A stretch of DNA of 64,000 bases from Chamaecyparis obtusa. Its lineage: Eukaryota; Streptophyta; Pinopsida; Cupressales; Cupressaceae. The DNA lies in contig BSBK01008428.1 in the NCBI GenBank assembly GCA_027943335.1, positions 1,233,501-1,297,500 of the forward strand, read 5' to 3'. The notes under the pieces are model-generated. The model was not told the origin of the DNA and did no database searches. It was given only the letters and a program-made list of their open reading frames with translations. The translations under genes were made by a program, and so were the position numbers. Below are positions 35,700-47,339 of the stretch, piece by piece (the stretch's first letter is position 1; each line of letters starts with the position of its first letter).

Positions 35700-37634
35700 T
35701 ACTTTTTCTTAGTCAATATATGGTCCCAAAAGATGTGTTTCATATTTTCATCCTAAAGGCAATGGGGGCATTTATCTGGTTGAATCATCAAACATCTTAA
35801 CTTGTCACCAACTAGCATTTTTAAATGTAAAATTTTCCAAGCTAGAATTTGTGCATTAGCCTTTGCTTTAGAAAGCCAAATCTCAGCACTCAACTTTTTC
35901 CAAGTCATTTCCTAAAATTTGCAATTTCATTTTTATTCAATCTTGGGTTTAATGGCAAGGAAGGCAAGAGATTTAAGTAAAATCTTTAAGAGAAAAATAA
36001 AAAAACTAGTGAACAAACAACCACCACCAATCATTTGAGAAGTTACATTCTAGTGAACTATATTTTTTCATGGAAAGCTCAATAGGAACCAACAATCTAA
36101 CCAAGATGAGAAATTCCTTGAACCTATTATTTAAACCAAAGGTACTTTTAATCGTTGACTTTGGAGACCAATCTATAGAATTAAAGTCCCGCAAGTCTTT
36201 ACAATAGGAGACACCTTTCTTGAAAACATAATAGGCATGCTTGTGAAAGGAAACATCAAGAGGTTGTCCATGATATTGAATTAATTCATTCCACCAAATT
36301 GAAGAACCACTAAAATTGAACCCATGTTGTAATGAAATATTTCTCTAGTTAATTTTTAAAAAAACTTGTTGTTAGGCCTTCCAAATAGAATGAAGAGGGA
36401 AGGAGGCTTTAACAGGAAAGGAAGGATTTGATAAATTTTATCCACCCACTTGACTAGTTACCATTTTTTATTGGCTGAGGCATGGATGATACAAAATTGG
36501 ACCAACTCTTTCCAAGCTTCATCTCCATTGATCTCTCTAATTATCCACTTAGTAGCAAAGCATACCCCTTGATTTTGGGGGTCTAATAGGCCCAACCCCC
36601 CTTTTGATTTAGGTTGGATATAATGAAGCCTTGAAGTGCACTTAAATATAGCATTGCCACTCCAATTAAACCATAGACTATGACAAACAAGCTTGGTAAG
36701 ATTAATTTTTTTTAGGGCATCCAACATGAAGAGTAATAGACGTGAGAAGTAAAAAATATACAATTCAACACTTAGATCTTAGCATCAAAATATTAAGACT
36801 TTTTTTTCCAGGAGTATAATTTTGTTTTCACTTTGTTACGAAACTATTTCAATATAGTAGATAAAGAATTTTCCAATCTAAAGGGGATGCCCAAATAGAA
36901 ATAAATTTGATTGTGTTTGATTTGCTTCCATTCATTAGGAATCTAAGGAGAGACAAGATCTATATGAGTCATGAGAAAATTTTATTTTATGATGCCCTAA
37001 CTTGGTTCTAGAAACTGAACAATACAGATTGAGAGCATTAATAGTATTGGAGATCTCATCTTCAAAGTTTTCAAGGAAAAGCATACTATCATTAAAAAAA
37101 ATGGGAGTTTAACAAAACTAAATTGTTAGGGATGGAAATACCTTTGATATTATTCAATTGATTATATTTTCACAAAAATTAACCAAGAGCATTAGCTATA
37201 AGCACATAGAGAAAAAGAGACAAGGGGCATCCTTGTCTAATAGAGCATTGTAGAGGAAATGGTTTAAGAAATTCTTTATACATTATTAGATGAACAAATT
37301 GGCATTTGCAAATAGCGTTTGAACATGTTTGCACGACTTAGGACCAAATCCTAATTATTGCACATCATTTTGAGGATGAAGCTTTGATGCATTGCATTAT
37401 ACACTTTATCAAAGTCCAACTTCACAAGGATATCATTGTGGCTTGATTGTTGATCCTGTTCTATTGTTTCCCACACAAGGACGAGGTTGGCAAGAATAAA
37501 TTTCTCAACAAGAAATTTGATTTATTTTGGTTGAACAATGTTTTTAGCCTTGGTTTAATCATGGCATCTGAGGCTTTAGAAATAATTTTATAGGAGGTAT
37601 TATGAAATGTAATAGGCCACCACCTTGATACCAT
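35700..37634 (-). pseudogene. LINE-C reverse transcriptase C-terminal half and zinc region
   Basis: From right to left on the minus strand: WPITFHNTSYKIISKASDAM (37620-37570); a degenerate catalytic box F-x-N-D-S-M-L-F near 37095; the frame 36763-36458 with LFNWSGNAIFKCTSRLHYI-like sequence and KSKGGLGLLDPQNQG; and a zinc-binding stretch CPHC...ENMKHIFWDH near 35770-35705. Multiple stops show it is dead. Confidence 0.8.
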
Positions 37635-37689
37635 TGTTGGCATTAAGTATGTTTGTCATTAGTGACAACACTTATTCAGACTCTGTGTG

Positions 37690-37804
37690 TTTACCGAGCA
37701 GACAAAATAGTGTTTACCGAGCAGACAAGACAGTGTTTACCGAGTAGACAGGACAGTGTTTACCGAGTAGACAAAACATTGTTTACCGAACAAACTGAGA
37801 TTCA
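37690..37804 (+). repeat. 23-bp tandem array in copy 1 U3
   Basis: TTTACCGAG starts at 37690, 37713, 37736, 37759 and 37782, an exact 23-bp period. The unit is TTTACCGAGCAGACARRACAGTG-like. The same array is present in the 3' LTR. Its core ACCGAGCAGACAG is shared with the 18-bp array of copy 2. Confidence 0.9.
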
Positions 37805-38146
37805 CAGTGCTTATCGAGTTATCATTACCGAGTGATGAAATGAGCAGTGTTTACCGAGTGCCAGCATGGTAAACAGGGAATTCAGTTTCTACTGAGTGAC
37901 ACTATATCTACCGAGTCTCCAGTATATACCGAGTTCAAAACTACAACCGAGTGGTTAGTATGGACCGAGCCTCCACTTCTACAGAGAGCATGACGATGCC
38001 GAGTAACGCAGTGGATGCTGAGTATCAAAAAGTCACCGAGTTAGTTTGCAGTAACCACATAACTATATTTGGGACGACTCAGTAATATATGTGTTAGCTT
38101 GTTTGAGAGCCGACTTTGTAATTATTTTATAATTGTTTTGGATTGA

Positions 38147-38154
38147 TATATAAA
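38147..38154 (+). promoter_or_regulatory. TATA box of copy 1 5' LTR
   Basis: TATATAAA lies ~100 bp downstream of the ACCGAG cluster. It is conserved in the 3' LTR (44617-44624) and in both LTRs of copy 2, supporting it as the LTR core promoter. Confidence 0.65.
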
Positions 38155-38800
38155 CATTGTTTTGTATCATATCCAAGGTGGAGAAGAAGTGAGAAGTGTG
38201 AAAAAGAGAAGAAAGGTAGAGATAAGCAAATTACAAAGGGCTACAACAGTATAAGGAGCAGCAAAGATAAATCCATCATAGAAGGTGATTAGTACATCAA
38301 AGAATCTCAATCAGCAAGTATAGTTGCAAATAAGAGATCTACTATTTCATTCTAACAGGTGAATCAACTTAAAATCCTTTAACAGGGTAGACTTAACAGT
38401 CTTTGTAAAATCTCTTAACCGAGTGCATACTTCTTTGTATGTTTGTAAATCCTCTAACAAGGTGGACCTAGCAGTTCTTATTGCTCCTAACAAGGCAGAT
38501 CATCAGAAGTGATCATTGTAAGCCTTAACCGGCAAACTTTATACTGCAGTATTGAAGTTTTGTGGGTATCATCCCCACCCTAGTTTTACTTTCTATTTGG
38601 AAGGTTTCCGGGTTACCAAATCTCTGTGTTCAAAGTGTTATGAATGTTTTATTCTTTCTGTTACTCATGCATGCAGTTAGCTTATTAATCTAAATGTTAT
38701 TTGGAATATGGTTAAGATCTAAATTTGTTAAAAGTTTTGAAGTTATTGATTCACCCCTCCCCTCTCAGTAACTTGGCTAGTCTTGAATATTTCCAACAAT

Positions 38801-38812
38801 TGGTATCAGAGC
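38801..38812 (+). other. Primer binding site, tRNA-iMet
   Basis: TGGTATCAGAGC lies two bases after the end of the 5' LTR. It matches the primer site of many plant Copia elements, which is complementary to the 3' end of initiator tRNA-Met. Confidence 0.92.
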
Positions 38813-38862
38813 TTTGTGGTTCTCAAGATAAAGTTTGGCAGCTTGAGAAAAGATTCAGGACA

Positions 38863-40042
38863 ATGGAGATATTCAGACTTAACAAAGTAATTAAGAATGA
38901 AAAGCTAGATCTAGAAATGGCCATAGCTCAACTCAAGGAAGCAAACAAGCATCTTTTCCAATCCCTAAAAAGAAGGAAGGAACTTGCAAATCAAATGAAT
39001 GACCACCAGTATGTTGAAGAAAAGATTGAAGACTTTTTCCCTTCAAGCAGCTCAAATGAGGTAAACAATACAATCAAAGAACTTCTAGAAAAGAATGGAT
39101 CTCTACAAGAAGAAGTAAGAAAATTGAAAAGAGAACAGGAAATTCAGTCAACAAGATTCTGTGAAATCTTAGAACAAAGAAACAAGATGAAAGATGAAAT
39201 AGATGGAAAGAACAATGAAATCCAGAATCAAACTCTTCAGTTGGAAAACCTTATTGATCAAGTCTCCAATGCAAATGAAGAAATCTTGACTCTGAGATCA
39301 GAAAATGAAAATATAAGAGAGGAGTTGAGATCTGAAAAGCAAATCAATTTAAGATTGGTGAATGACCTAGACACTGAAAGGCAAATCAATGAGAGAATGT
39401 TGAAATCTCAAGAAGATATAAATCAGGTGTATGAATGAAACCTTCATAAGCAAAAAGGAAAAGCAAGACTTGGATACAAAGAGGAAGGTGAATCCTCCAA
39501 ACAAGGTACTCAAAAGAATCAGAAACCCACTTGTAATCACTGTGGCAAAATTGGTCATACTTCAAACAAATGTTGGAGCAATGGAAAAGCACAATTCAAT
39601 GGAAAATGCTACAATTGCAATCAACATGGTCATAAAGCAAATGAATGCAAGGAGAAACCAAGATTTAAAGGAAAATGTCACAAATGTAACAAACAAGGTC
39701 ACAAGGCATCATAATGCAGAACTAAAACACCCAATCCAGCAGAACAAATTGTGAAAGTGATATTTGGTTGGGATTACAAAAATTGGTGTAGGTGTCATTA
39801 CTGTGGAGAATATGGACACATTGGCATGAATTGTGTAAGGCATCACTTGAGAAAAAGGGAAACTACCATAAGATGTTATAAATGCACGAAGCTTGGTCAC
39901 ATAGCTAAAAATTGCATGAATTCAGGCAAAGTTGAAGATGAAAAGAAAGCAAAAGCAGATAGCATCAGGAAGCAAATAAGATAATAGTGGATTCCTAAAC
40001 CTACTGAGCAAACCAGTCCAAGTAATGAAGTCACTCATTAAG
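38863..40042 (+). pseudogene. Gag-like ORF1 of copy 1 (coiled coil plus zinc knuckles)
   Basis: A single reading frame from the ATG at 38863 aligns throughout with the Gag-like ORF of copy 2 but has in-frame stops at 39436-39438 (TGA where copy 2 has CGA), 39712-39714 (TAA where copy 2 has a Glu codon) and 39982-39984. The first ~190 residues are charged and helical (KLDLEMAIAQLKEANKHLF), typical of a coiled coil. Then come five CCHC knuckles: CNHCGKIGHTSNKC, CYNCNQHGHKANEC, CHKCNKQGHKAS-stop-C, CHYCGEYGHIGMNC and CYKCTKLGHIAKNC. In intact relatives such a protein would package element RNA. The usual N-terminal Copia Gag domain (UBN2) is not seen, so ORF1 may itself be truncated at the family level. 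Confidence 0.85.
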
Positions 40043-40517
40043 AGGGTGGCTCTATCAATTCTAACTAAGTCTCCAAGAAAGCACTGGAACTGTATCTTCA
40101 TAGACATATTCCAAAATAGTTCTAGAATTGAAAGGAAGAAAGATCCAAATCAGTATGCAAGATATAGTAGGATCACAAGAAGGTCGGTATCAGTTATCAC
40201 TGAGCAAGGTCGGGAGTAACCTAATTTCATATGGTTACCGAGTAAGGTTGGAGCAATATGAATTCGTATGTTCTTCGAGTTATGGAATCTTCACCGAGCA
40301 ATTAATGCATAGTGGATGACAGTTTGTCGAGTTCAATACCCTAATTCCTATGGAGCATTAATGACAAAATTTTAACAAAAAGCATGAAATTGAGTTCATT
40401 CTTCACCGCGAATATCAGCATATTGAGCAGAGAAATTTCTAGTACGATCAAGCGATTCGAAGCAAAATTTTGCAGCAGAAATTTCTTCGAAGAATTTTTC
40501 TTTTCTACCGAGCTACC
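40043..40517 (+). other. Spacer between ORF1 and ORF2 of copy 1
   Basis: Non-coding stretch with several ACCGAG or related words (about 40195-40335: ACTGAGCAAGG, TTACCGAGTAAGG, TTCGAGTT, CACCGAGCAA). Copy 2 has the same arrangement at 59580-59735, so the motif cluster is conserved between copies. Confidence 0.6.
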
Positions 40518-43500
40518 ATGGCATCATCCAGCACCAAAGTAAAGAAAGGTTCAGAAATGTTAGTTCAAGGAGAATGGAAAGCGCAAGATTTCAAACTCGT
40601 GCCCGTGATTACAAAAACCCTAGACCCGAGTGGAGCTCAATCTCAGATTCCTCCAAAGGTACTTCTTGTAAACGACATTCACAGTCATTTGAAAGGTACA
40701 ATTCAAGAGCTTGGAACCCTAGAGATAGATGTTGTTCGTGATGAACTGTGCGTTGATGGTGTTCTCAAATCGGAACATAAACATTTGGAAGATAAGGGTT
40801 TGACACATATCGCCCACTTGCCTCAAATTTTCCAGATAAAATGGATTAGATATATCCTAAGCCGAGTGCATGAAGGTAAAATTTGGCTTGAGCAACTAGA
40901 GGAAATAATAGAGAAGATGATTCATCGAATCATTGGTCTTCCCATGCTTGCCAAGGCTAAATCTACAAAAACCCTAGGTTGGGTAGAGCTGGAAAAGAAA
41001 ACCCTAGTCGAATGGGACGGTAGAGGTATGAGAATAAATAGTATTATCGATGCAGAACTAAAATTTGGCACATATGTCATAGCTCACAAGATATACAATT
41101 CAAGTCGACATAATAGTGTTCCATGTGAAGCAGTTGACCTAGCCTATAAAATTGTGAAGAACAATCTGACATTTGACCTAGCAGATTTATTGTTGAAACA
41201 ATTCAATAAGAATATGGAGAGCATCCAAACCTCAAAGAACAATCCATGTAAGTTTGGCTCGCTGTTGGTTTGTTTATTTTTCTATGCTCAAAGGTTTTTC
41301 CCATCAAAAGGCATGGTAAAATGGAGAAAGGATGTGCCTGTTCTTTATCAGATAAATGAGTACATTGCAGAAATGGGTGAGAATTTTGCAAGCATAATGG
41401 ATAACTATTTTGAATCTTTTAAAGAAAAGATGCATAACAGATTCTGGATTCCACAAAAGTTGGTGGAAGATTATAAAGATGATATTTGTTTCATGGTTGA
41501 TTGTGATAGAGTATACATTCAGGCAGTAAGGCCTAGGATTGTATGGGTGAAACCTCTTCCTTATGAGGTAAACATTGATGAGACAAAGGATATAATTGAA
41601 GCCCTAGTAAATCAACCTGTTGATCCAAAGGCTCCATACTTTGGAACATATGATGAAGCTAAGGTAAGATTGAGCTAAGCATAAAACTTCCACAGGTGGT
41701 TAACAAAGGTAGAAAGAGGATGGCCAAGATGCAATCTAGAACACTTCTAATGTTAACCGAGGGCAAAGGAGAGGACATTGAAGAAGAAGAAAAGAATGAG
41801 AGTGAAGAAGAACAAGTGCCTGTGAAGAAGAAAGGGAAGGTGACAATCACTAAGGCACCAAAACAATTTACTGCAGTCTTCACAAGAAAAACAAGGGGCA
41901 AGGCAGGTAAAGTCAATGATGATATAGTACTCAAAAGGCCTCCTCCCTCATTTGAACAAAAGATTAAGGATTTGAGAGAAGGATCTGGAATTTCAAATTT
42001 CAAATCTCTCAAATATGAAATTAGATTAGAGGCAGAGCAACAGGAAATTGAAGATGCTATTATTGAGAAAATGGGAAAATGGAAGTACTCACCTGATGAT
42101 ATGGCTTCTCAAATTCTAGGTGTTCTATTGGATAAAGTCAAGTTGAAATGGTCCAATGCAAGACAAACTGTCAAGGACATATATGCTCAAACCTTAAGAC
42201 AGTTGATGCCAAGTTTGAAAAATGATGAAATAAATAAGGCATTGATAGAAAATGAGCGCAAGATGACACTAAAATTCAACAGTTGTTTGATTTTGATCAA
42301 AGATATAGAGTCGGTTGTGAAGAGTGCAAATTTTACTTGGAAAAACATCTATCATCTTCACAAACTGAGTGTTGAAACTGTGATAATAAAAGATATTGAA
42401 GATGACAGTGATGAAGAAGAAGAAGAAGCAGTTCAGATTGATAATGTTGAGATAGAAGAAGCCACCGAGGAAGCTAAGAAGAATGTTGAGGAAGATGATC
42501 CAGTTTGGATAGCTGCAGAGGTGATTGCCTCACTTCCTCACTCTCCAGTAAAGATTGCTACATCTAGCCCAGAGATAATTCCAAGTGTGATTGTGACAAC
42601 ACCTGTAGATGCATCAAATGTCCAATCATCACTAACACAGCTCAATGTATCAATGATAGAAGTGGCTAATACTTCATCTACCGAGCTTCAGCCTCCTTCT
42701 TCCACTGAGTTGCAGTCTCTAGCACCGTCTTCATTACCTTCTTCAGTTTTGAGTTTTTCAGCAACAAGTACTTCAATTTTGAATACCTCAGTAAGTACTT
42801 CAGATTCTACAATTGTAAATACTTCAGTTTTTGGTTTATCAAGTATTCCAGTTAGCATTCCATCAGTCGGAAGTTTATCATTTTTCACTACAAGTCCTAC
42901 TGTGTCTACAATAATTTCTACTACAAAGGTAATAAGTATAAAGACTCAACCGAGTACAAAATTTTTGAGTAAGAATATAGAAGAGGACATAGATTTAGAT
43001 GAGGAGATAGAAATTCCACAATTAGATTTTGCAAATCTTTCAGCATACCAAATGCAAACAGTTGGCGAACTCCTCCAGAAGAAAGCAAAGCAGAAGAAAC
43101 TAAAAGAAGAAAGAGATAAGGAATATAAGATCATTGAGGATGCCAAGAATATTTTGACAGAAGCAATAGGTGTTGAAGTTGATTCCTCTCAACACATTTT
43201 GTTATAGTTGGCAGAGGTAGTAAACAAGTTCAATGAGGATCCTTCTGGATCAAATAAGTTGCTTGAGAAGGCTAAGAAGAAGTTTGAAAATAAAGTGCTT
43301 GAGCACATTGCTCAGCAAATAGCTATCAATCAGGTAGGGTTATCTTCAGTTTTGACTAGCATTGAGTCCTCCTATTCCAAGGTAACATCATTTTTTGTCA
43401 AAGTATGTAATGTTGCCGAGTTCTCAAAGGAGATTAAAGACAAAATAAATAAGATTGATGAGGATCTGAAGATTAGTGCACAAAAGTTGCAACTTGAACC

Positions 43501-43833
43501 CAGTTCAAGCTCTGCACATCATATGACAGTCAGATTCCTATCTGATAAGCAGTCAGAGTTATTGAGAGAAGATGCAAGGATCAGGTCAACATTAATAGAT
43601 ATTCAGAACATGATCCTTCCCATCATGGATACAATGTAGAAGCATATTGCACACTCAAAAACATTGATCCATGACAATCAGTTTTCAATTGCAGATCACA
43701 TGATTGAACTCTCTGCAGAAGTCCAAGTTGCACTCCATTCGTGCAAGATTTTGCAAGAAAATTGGGATAGAACTCTAGCATTAATAAGTAAGGTACATTC
43801 TGATTTTCTCTCACACTTTGGCATCTCCATGTA
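40518..43833 (+). pseudogene. ORF2 of copy 1 (accessory ORF, broken)
   Basis: Homologous over its whole length to the intact 1047-codon ORF2 of copy 2. It starts ATGGCATCATCC at the equivalent place. A one-base deletion near 41670 (AGATTG against AGAATTG) shifts the frame, with stops after residue ~386. Further stops occur at about 43207 (TAG for CAG) and 43639 (TAG for a Tyr codon). The first ~390 residues match copy 2 most closely, including LTFDLADLLLKQFNKNMESI and NNPCKFGSLLVCLFFY. Many differences are conservative, which suggests past selection on the protein. The acidic and Ser/Thr-rich linkers are longer here (gene ~170 nt longer). Function is unknown. Confidence 0.85.
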
Positions 43834-43867
43834 AAATATTTGTATATACACCTTTGGCATTATTGTC

Positions 43868-44104
43868 AAAAAGGGGGAGAAAGTATATAAGATATGTGAG
43901 ATATGAAAGGGGGAGAAAGTATATGAGAGAAATAGGAAATATAAGTATGAGGTGAAATAAGATATTTGTATATATACTGTATGGGGGAGACATGAAATGT
44001 ATATACAACAGTATGACAAAGATAAATTTTTGAAAAAAAAAAAAAGATTCAGCATGATTTTTTGGGCAATAAGTGTTTTTGTCACTAATGCCAAAGGGGG
44101 AGAT
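43868..44104 (+). other. Multiple polypurine tracts before the 3' LTR
   Basis: GGGGGAG tracts occur at about 43871, 43910, 43984 and next to the 3' LTR at 44093-44104 (CAAAGGGGGAGAT). The last is the expected plus-strand primer. Repeated upstream tracts are a feature described for Sirevirus-type Copia elements. Copy 2 has the same feature on its strand. Confidence 0.75.
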
Positions 44105-45268
44105 TGTTGGCATTAAGTATGTTTGTCATTAGTGACAACACTTATTCAAACTCTGTGTGTTTACCGAGCAGATAGAACAGTGTTTACCGAGCAGACAGGA
44201 CAGTGTTTACCGAGCAGACAGGACAGTGTTTACCGAGCAGACAGAACAGTGTTTATCGAACAGACCAAGATTCACAGTGCTTACCGAGTTATCATTACCG
44301 AGTGATGAAATGAGTAGTGTTTACCGAGTGTCAGCATGGTAAACAGGGAATTCAGTTTCTACCGAGTGACACTATATCTACCGAGTCTCCAGTATATACC
44401 GAGTTTGAAACTACAACCGAGTGGTTAGTATGGACCGAGCCTCCACTTCTATGAAGAGCATGATGATGCCGAGTAACGCAGTGGATGCCAAGTATCAGAA
44501 AGTCACCGAGTTAGTTTGCAGTAACCGCGTAACTATATTTGGGCCGACTCAATAATATTTGTGTTAGCTTGTTTGAGAGCTGACTTTGTAATTATTTTAT
44601 CATTGTTTTGGATTGATATATAAACATTGTTTTGTATCATATCCAAGGTGGAGAAGAAGCGAGAAGTGTGAAAAAGAGAAGAAAGGCAGAGATAAGAAAA
44701 TTACAAAGGGCTACAGCAGTATAAGGAGCAGCAAAGATATATCCATCACAGAAGGTGATCAGTACATCAAAGAATCTCAATCAGCAAGTATAGTTGCAAA
44801 TAAGAGATCTACTGTTTCATTCTAACAGGTGAATCAGCTTAAAATCCTTTAACAGGGTAGACTTAACAGTCTTTGTAAAATCTCTTAATTGAGTGCATAC
44901 TTCTTTGTATGTTTGTAAATCCTCTAACAAGGTGGACCTAGCAGTCCTTATTGCTCCTAACAGGGCAGATCATCAGAAGTGATCATTGTAAGCCTTAACC
45001 GACAAACTTTATGCTGCAGTATTGAAGTTTTGTGGGTATCATCCCCACCCCAGTTTTACTTTCTATTTGGAAGGTTTCTGGGTCACCAAATCTCTGTGTT
45101 CAAAGTGTTATGATTGTTTTATTCTTTCTGTTACTCATGCATACAGTTAGCTTATTAATCTAAATGTTATTTGGAATATGGTTAAGATCTAAATTTGTTA
45201 AAATTTTTGAAGTTACTGATTCACCCCTCCCCTCTCAGTAACTTGGCTAGTCTTGAATATTTCCAACA
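44105..45268 (+). repeat. 3' LTR of copy 1
   Basis: Same length as the 5' LTR (1164 bp), ending ATTTCCAACA, followed by ACCAT. It differs from the 5' LTR mainly by C/T and G/A changes concentrated in the ACCGAG-rich part, as expected from decay of methylated CG sites. Confidence 0.93.
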
Positions 45269-47339
45269 ACCATTCCCTCATTTTGCCTTTAGGGATGAGT
45301 TTAATAATGCCTTTATTGATATCAGACCCTAATGAACCAGCCTCCACAACCTCTAAATAGAGCAGATAAAATTAATCTTTAATATATTACCACATGGTAT
45401 GATAGAATTCTATTGAAATCCCATCATTTCTTGGACTTATATTTGCTTCCATATCAAAAAATAGCATGTTCCAATTCTTCAATGGAAAAATTGTGATATA
45501 AAGATTGGCTATAACCCTTGTCCAATTTCCTTGGAATATGATCTTTAACTATCATGTCTTCCAAAATTGGTTGGACATTATGCCAATGATCATCTTCTTT
45601 AAATAAAGTTTCATAATAATTTTGAATTTTTCTTTGTCTTCTATATTTGTATAAAGAATCACATATTCATCTTGGATAGCTTCAATGTACTCCTTCCTAT
45701 GCTTATAATTGAGAAAGTTGACCAAGTATTTAAATCCTTTGTTCTCCACCTTATCCTAGTGTAATCTTGCCCTAATTTTAGTACCTTGGCCCTTATAATT
45801 GTCCATTTTTTTTTATGTTGATCTTCTAATGTTTCTATCAAAGTTTTTAAGTTAATATCATTAGGCCTGCAATTCAATAAATTTATATTATATTCAAGAT
45901 TTCCTTTGACAGATTTTTATTTACACTTCTATTGCCATGCCATCCTTTTTTTCAAAAGCTCAAAGGACATCACCACACCTTGAAAAACCATAATTTTGCC
46001 ACTTCCTTCGAGAATCCCCTTCATTGGCCTTAGGGATAGAATTTTGAAGCCCAATTAGAGCAACAAAGCATGAAGGATTTTATAGGTGAGAAGTATTAAG
46101 TTTTTATGGTAACTTTGAGTCCTCATTCTCCATATTAGTCTCTCAGATTGAACAAATGATAGGAAGATGACCTAAGAGAATATAAGTGTAATCTATTCTA
46201 ACACAAAGACAAACGACATCCTAGACAATATGGAGATTGTGAGATATGTAAAATTTGTCTAGTCTATTGAGTTTTCTCTCTCCAAATCTGCAATTCAACC
46301 AAGTGAACCAGTTATTACCATGGATAAACATTTATAAAATTCCTCATTACTTAACTTAGTATGGATGATCCAACTATGATCATTGATGATATACCATGTT
46401 AAACTTACTTCTTATTACCCAATCAACATGGGGAATGTTTCTAGTAATCCAATCCCATGACTCACTTCTATTTTTTGAGAAATTAAAAGCATAAAATGAG
46501 AAAAACCAAATAGGTTGTCCGTTGATGAAGGTGAGAACCCACACAAAATTGTGTGAAGGGTCCTCACCTTGATTGATGACAAACTTATGCACCTGAAGTA
46601 ACAAACCAACAAAATCCCTACCTCTACCTTCAAAATGTAATGTATGAAAGAAGAAATCATCTCTCTATACATTAAAAAGAGAATATGAGTGATAGAGACC
46701 ACTCAGTTTGACCTCTAAGAGAAAAAATATCATCTTCTGAAGTATCTATAGCCTCTCTAACACCAGATTTGTGGTGAGGAAGGGAAATCACTCAATGACA
46801 AGGACAAAAATTAGGGAGCACCTTTTTATGTTAAAGCTTCAAAATTATTAGCTATAGTGAAAAAATGATCAAAGGAATCCAAATAAAAATTGGAAATCAA
46901 TAAAGACCTTGATCTATGCCTTAAAAAATGGTCCTGAATAGAAGCATTTGTATCCTCAAGAGAAGGAGACCTAGATCTTTTCCTTGGAGAGGGGAAGGGA
47001 GAAGAATAAAGACGAACAATATATTTGGATTTATGATGGGGATCTCGATGAACCCATTGAAGGTGGGATATCAAGTCTTTCTATTAGAAGACTTAGATGC
47101 CTCTTTCCTTTTTTCTAATGTTTTTCCATCCATCATCCATAACAACATATTTATAAGGAGAGACAATGTGTTCAAAGTATTAGTCCACATGAGTGACCGT
47201 AGGGACTTTGATCTACCCTTGATCTTGATTTGTATCTTTAAGAAATGAAGATAAATATGGTTGGTTTATAACTTGAGGTTGTCTTAGTTTTGTTAAAACT
47301 TGAGTTTGACTCAATCTATTTCTTCTAGACAGATAATCC
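45269..47339 (-). pseudogene. LINE-C endonuclease to reverse transcriptase N-terminal part
   Basis: Minus-strand frames show an endonuclease part (HNFVWVLTFINGQPIWFFSF at 46570-46500, the same motif region as LINE-A's VWVLTFINGQPIGFSSIYAP). Next to it is a decayed G-D-F-N box reading SKFNMV near 46400. Linker frames (45877-45552) follow, and then LIPKGKM next to the LTR-element junction at 45269. Frames are broken. Confidence 0.75.

Larger units (their letters stand above)
37635..38798 (+). repeat. 5' LTR of copy 1
   Basis: Starts TG and ends CA. U3 contains five 23-bp tandem units (37690-37804) with TTTACCGAGCAGACA-like sequence and further scattered ACCGAG words to 38045. A TATATAAA box lies at 38147-38154. 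Confidence 0.93.
37635..45268 (+). mobile_element. Complete pol-less LTR retroelement, copy 1 (older)
   Basis: Two 1164-bp LTRs (37635-38798 and 44105-45268) begin TGTTGGCATTAAG and end ATTTCCAACA, and are flanked by the 5-bp target duplication ACCAT (37630-37634 and 45269-45273). Next to the 5' LTR is a tRNA-iMet primer site, and next to the 3' LTR a purine tract. The internal ~5.3 kb holds a Gag-like coiled-coil/zinc-knuckle ORF and a long second ORF, both with stops. No protease, integrase, reverse transcriptase or RNase H motif is found in any frame. The two LTRs differ by a few percent, mostly transitions, so the insertion is older than copy 2. It lies inside LINE-C. Confidence 0.93.
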
